Assembly: GCA_014526335.1 (NCBI GenBank)
Contig: JACTAT010000282.1
Span: 806,900-870,899, forward strand
Length of the DNA stretch: 64,000 nucleotides
From: Chrysaora quinquecirrha
Taxonomy: Eukaryota > Cnidaria > Scyphozoa > Semaeostomeae > Pelagiidae
Reading direction: 5' to 3'
Positions 61,313 to 64,000 of the stretch are shown one piece after another. Under the pieces are notes generated by a model. That model was not told the DNA's origin. It saw only the letters and a list, made by a program, of their open reading frames with translations, and did no database searches. How positions within the stretch are numbered: position 1 is the first letter of the stretch; each line of letters opens with the position of its first letter. The position numbers and the translations under genes are program-made.

Positions 61313-61455
61313 TAATATTCCATTGCCCCCTTCCCCACCAATCAATGTTGTTCTATTGTAAGATTTGAGCAGGAATGCGCCTGCTCCCATCAAGCCTTAA
61401 ATTCAAACCCAATAACAACATTGATTTTGGGGGAAGGGGGGAGTAGAAAGTGCAA
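61313..61455. repeat. Nested palindrome in 1.1-kb unit
   Basis: Outer arms: TTCCATTGCCCCCTTCCCC then AATCAATGTTGTT, paired with AACAACATTGATTTTGGGGG then AAGGGGGGAG. An inner perfect stem, GAGCAGG-AATGCG-CCTGCTC, lies at 61,367-61,386. The fold would be a long stem with a side hairpin. It is repeated at about 62,421 and 63,560 in the next units. Confidence 0.8.
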
Positions 61456-61857
61456 TCAAAAGTCCAGTAATTTATGTCCAAGTTTGTCTGAAAACGAAGA
61501 AAAATAATTGATAGGGGATTATGGATATTTAGTGCATTAAAATTTTTTAGAAAGCTATTCTGCATTATTTAATGAAAGGCCAATTGTTTATAAACAATGG
61601 GATTGGAAAAATAGGCCTAAAATGAGCAGAGCAGTCATATCTAAAAGTATTCTTATGTTGACTTACTGATCCATTACTTGCACATATTATACTTGATAAA
61701 GAATTCTCATAATTCATGTTGATGAATACGTTGACAAAATGTTCTTATCTCCAATATTTACTGAGTTTTTTACGGTAAACATTTATGAATTATTTAGGCC
61801 TAGTTGGACTCAGTTGATTGATGCTCTCATTTCATATCAGAGATTCTATAGATACTG

Positions 61858-62084
61858 ACGCGTTACTGACGCGTTACTGTCGCGTTACTGCACGCGTTAC
61901 TGCAGGATGACAATACTTTTGCCTTTCATTCAACGCGTTACCACGCGTTACTAATATATAATAATATACATATATATTTTTTTTATATTTGACAGTAACG
62001 CGTAGTAACGCGTCATATCTTGGGTGTTTTCACTTGGAAATTGCTAGCAACAAGAGTAACGCGTGCAGTAACGTGTGCAGTAAC
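61858..62084. repeat. Inverted iteron-like clusters around an AT-rich core
   Basis: Six CGCGTTAC words point right: four spaced 11-12 bases at about 61,859-61,900 and two at about 61,935-61,951. A run of about 43 bases of almost pure A/T follows (61,952-61,990). Then four to five GTAACGCG words point left (61,994-62,085, some with one change). The next unit has the same cluster at about 62,966-63,230, with extra GTAACGCG copies that account for its greater length. Confidence 0.8.
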
Positions 62085-64000
62085 AGGTTTGTACCAGGTG
62101 TACGACTGTAACATTGGTCATTGTAAGTCGTCGATTTTACAAAGAATATCTCATGTATACACGTTGTTGTCAATGCGTCTTTCCATGTATGTCTTCTGTG
62201 CCACAGTTTTGTGCCAATATAGCATTATTTGTTGTTGGAAATAACTATCTTTTGTTAGTTAGGGTGTTGGATACATCAAACATAGAAGCTCTCGTAGCAT
62301 AATCGTTTTATGAAACATTACATCATGAAAAAGAATCTAATCAACGATGTCGAAGTATTTCTAAGTCTATTTTTCAGACAATCTTGGACAAAATATATCC
62401 GGACTGTTTGTGATCGATGTTAATATTCCATTGCCCCCCCCCCTACCAATCAATGTTGTTCTATTGTAAGATTTGAGCAGGAATGCGCCTGCTCCCATCA
62501 AGCCTTAAATTAAAACCCAATAACAACATTGATTTTGGGGGAAGGGGGGAGTAGAAAGTGCCATCAAAAGTCCAGTAATTGATGTCCAAGTTTGTCTGAA
62601 AACGAAGAAAAATAATTGATAGGGGATTATGGATATTTAGTGCATTAAAATTTTTTAGAAAGCTATTCTGCATTATTTAATGAAAGGCCAATTGTTTATA
62701 AACAATGGGATTGGAAAAATAGGCCTAAAATGAGCAGAGCAGTCATATCTAAAAGTATTCTTATGTTGACTTACTGATCCATTACTTGCACATATTATAC
62801 TAGATAAAGAATTCTCATAATTCATGTTGATGAATACGTTGACAAAATGTTCTTATCTCCAATATTTACTGAGTTTTTTACGGTAAACATTTATGAATTA
62901 TTTAGGCCTAGTTGGACTCAGTTGATTGATGCTCTCATTTCATATCAGAGATTCTATAGATACTGACGCCTTACTGACGCGTTACTGTCGCGTTACTGCA
63001 CGCGTTACTGCAGGATGACAATACTTTTGCCATTCATTCAACGCGTTACCACGCGTTACTGATATATAATAAAATATATATATATATTTTTTTATATTTG
63101 ACAGTAACGTGTAGTAACGCGTCATATCTTGGGTGTTTTCACTTGGAAATTGCTAGCAACAAGAGTAACGCGTGCATTAACGCGTGCAGTAACGCGAGTC
63201 ATGCAGTAACGCGTGCAGTAACAGGTTTGTACCAGGTGTACGACTGTAACATTGGTCATTGTAAGTCGTCCATTTTACAAAGGATATCTCATGTATAGAC
63301 GTTGTTGTCAATACGTCTTTCCATGTATGTCTTTTGTGCCACAGTTTTGTGCCAATGTAGCATTATTTGTTGTTGGAAATAACTATCTTTTGTTAGTTAG
63401 GGTGTTGGATACATCAAACATAGAAGCTCTCGTAGCATAATCGTTTTATGAAACATTACATCATGAAAAAGAATCTAATCAACGATGTCGAAGTATTTCT
63501 AAGTCTATTTTTCAGACAATCTTGGACAAAATATATCCGGACTGTTTGTGATCGATGTTAATATTCCATTGCCCCCCCTCCCCCACCAATCAATGTTGTT
63601 CTATTGTAAGATTTGAGCAGGAATGCGCCTGCTCCCATCAAGCCTTAAATTCAAACCCAATAACAACATTGATTTTGGGGGAAGGGGGGAGTAGAAAGTG
63701 CCATCAAAAGTCCAGTAATTTAGGTCCGAGTTTGTCTGAAAACGAAGAAAAATAATTGATAGGGGATTATGGATATTTAGTGCATTAAAATTTTTTAGAA
63801 AGCTATTCTGCATTATTTAATGAAAGGCCAATTGTTTACAAACAATGGGATTGGAAAAATAGGCCTAAAATGAGCAGAGCAGTCATATCTAAAAGTATTC
63901 TTATGTTGACTTACTGATCCATTACTTGCACATATTATACTTGATAAAGAATTCTCATAATTCATGTTGATGAATACGTTGACAAAATGTTCTTATCTCC

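Larger units (their letters stand above)
61271..64000. repeat. Array of about 1.1-kb tandem units (two complete, one partial)
   Basis: Units start at CAATCTTGGACAAAATATAT: 61,271, 62,379 and 63,517, giving lengths of 1108 and 1138 and a third unit cut by the window end. Each has a nested palindrome near its start and an iteron-like cluster near 590-830. Units 2 and 3 are preceded by TTTTTCAG, which the first is not, because it follows the broken Rep codon. Short open frames inside are conserved only because the copies are recent. Confidence 0.95.

Noticed and set aside
61312..61320. TAATATTCC as a geminivirus-type nonanucleotide (one mismatch)
   Set aside because: The flanks form only a three-base stem, and the mismatch falls next to the nick position. 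It is kept only as part of the larger palindrome.
61353..63813. 70-codon minus-strand frames repeated in each 1.1-kb unit
   Set aside because: They overlap the palindrome, show no domain, and are alike only because the units are recent copies.

Overview
The window is eukaryotic, gene-poor and dominated by repeats. It reads like a cnidarian (coral or sea anemone) genome. The basis is inference: spliced genes with short introns, an intronless class A receptor, LINE, MITE and tRNA-SINE debris, TTAGGG-like satellite, and a Rep-like HUH endonuclease family that I associate with cnidarian genomes. I cannot name the species.

Layout. 1-7.3 kb: two nearly identical fragments of a CR1/L2-like LINE flank about 41 copies of a 96-bp tandem repeat. 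7.4-16.4 kb: orphan exons, decayed coding relics, a second small block of the 96-bp repeat, an inverted decayed LINE and a 105-bp minisatellite. 16.5-17.0 kb (minus): a broken CRESS-DNA-virus-type Rep relic. 17.0-34.5 kb and 38.5-43.7 kb: two arrays of head-to-tail units of about 1.46 kb. Each unit ends in short inverted repeats and a full unit carries about seven TGACGTCA palindromes. 35-38.4 kb: a possible exon and a minisatellite. 43,743-44,000 is an assembly gap. 45.0-45.9 kb (minus): an intact-looking intronless GPCR. 46-47.6 kb: a 198-bp tandem repeat. 48-50.3 kb: foldback/MITE elements and a SINE. 50.9-53.5 kb (minus): five recognisable 3' exons of the CCCH zinc-finger gene ZC3H3. 53.7-54.35 kb: degenerate telomere-like repeat. 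54.7-59.3 kb: MITEs, SINE-like repeats and a minisatellite. 59.8-64 kb: a second, different HUH Rep relic (frameshifted), preceded by a long G/C-rich hairpin and cut inside its Walker A motif by a tandem array of about 1.1-kb units. Those units carry a nested palindrome and inverted clusters of CGCGTTAC iteron-like repeats.

Only ZC3H3 and the GPCR look like host genes. The most unusual point is that both unrelated Rep relics end exactly where a tandem array begins. The second array has origin-like architecture: iterons facing an AT-rich core plus hairpins. Whether the arrays are fossil replication origins or satellites of Rep-encoding elements, or simply tandemised TIR transposons that landed there, is open. 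Boundaries and motifs are read from the sequence, families are assigned by recognition, and functional roles are inference.
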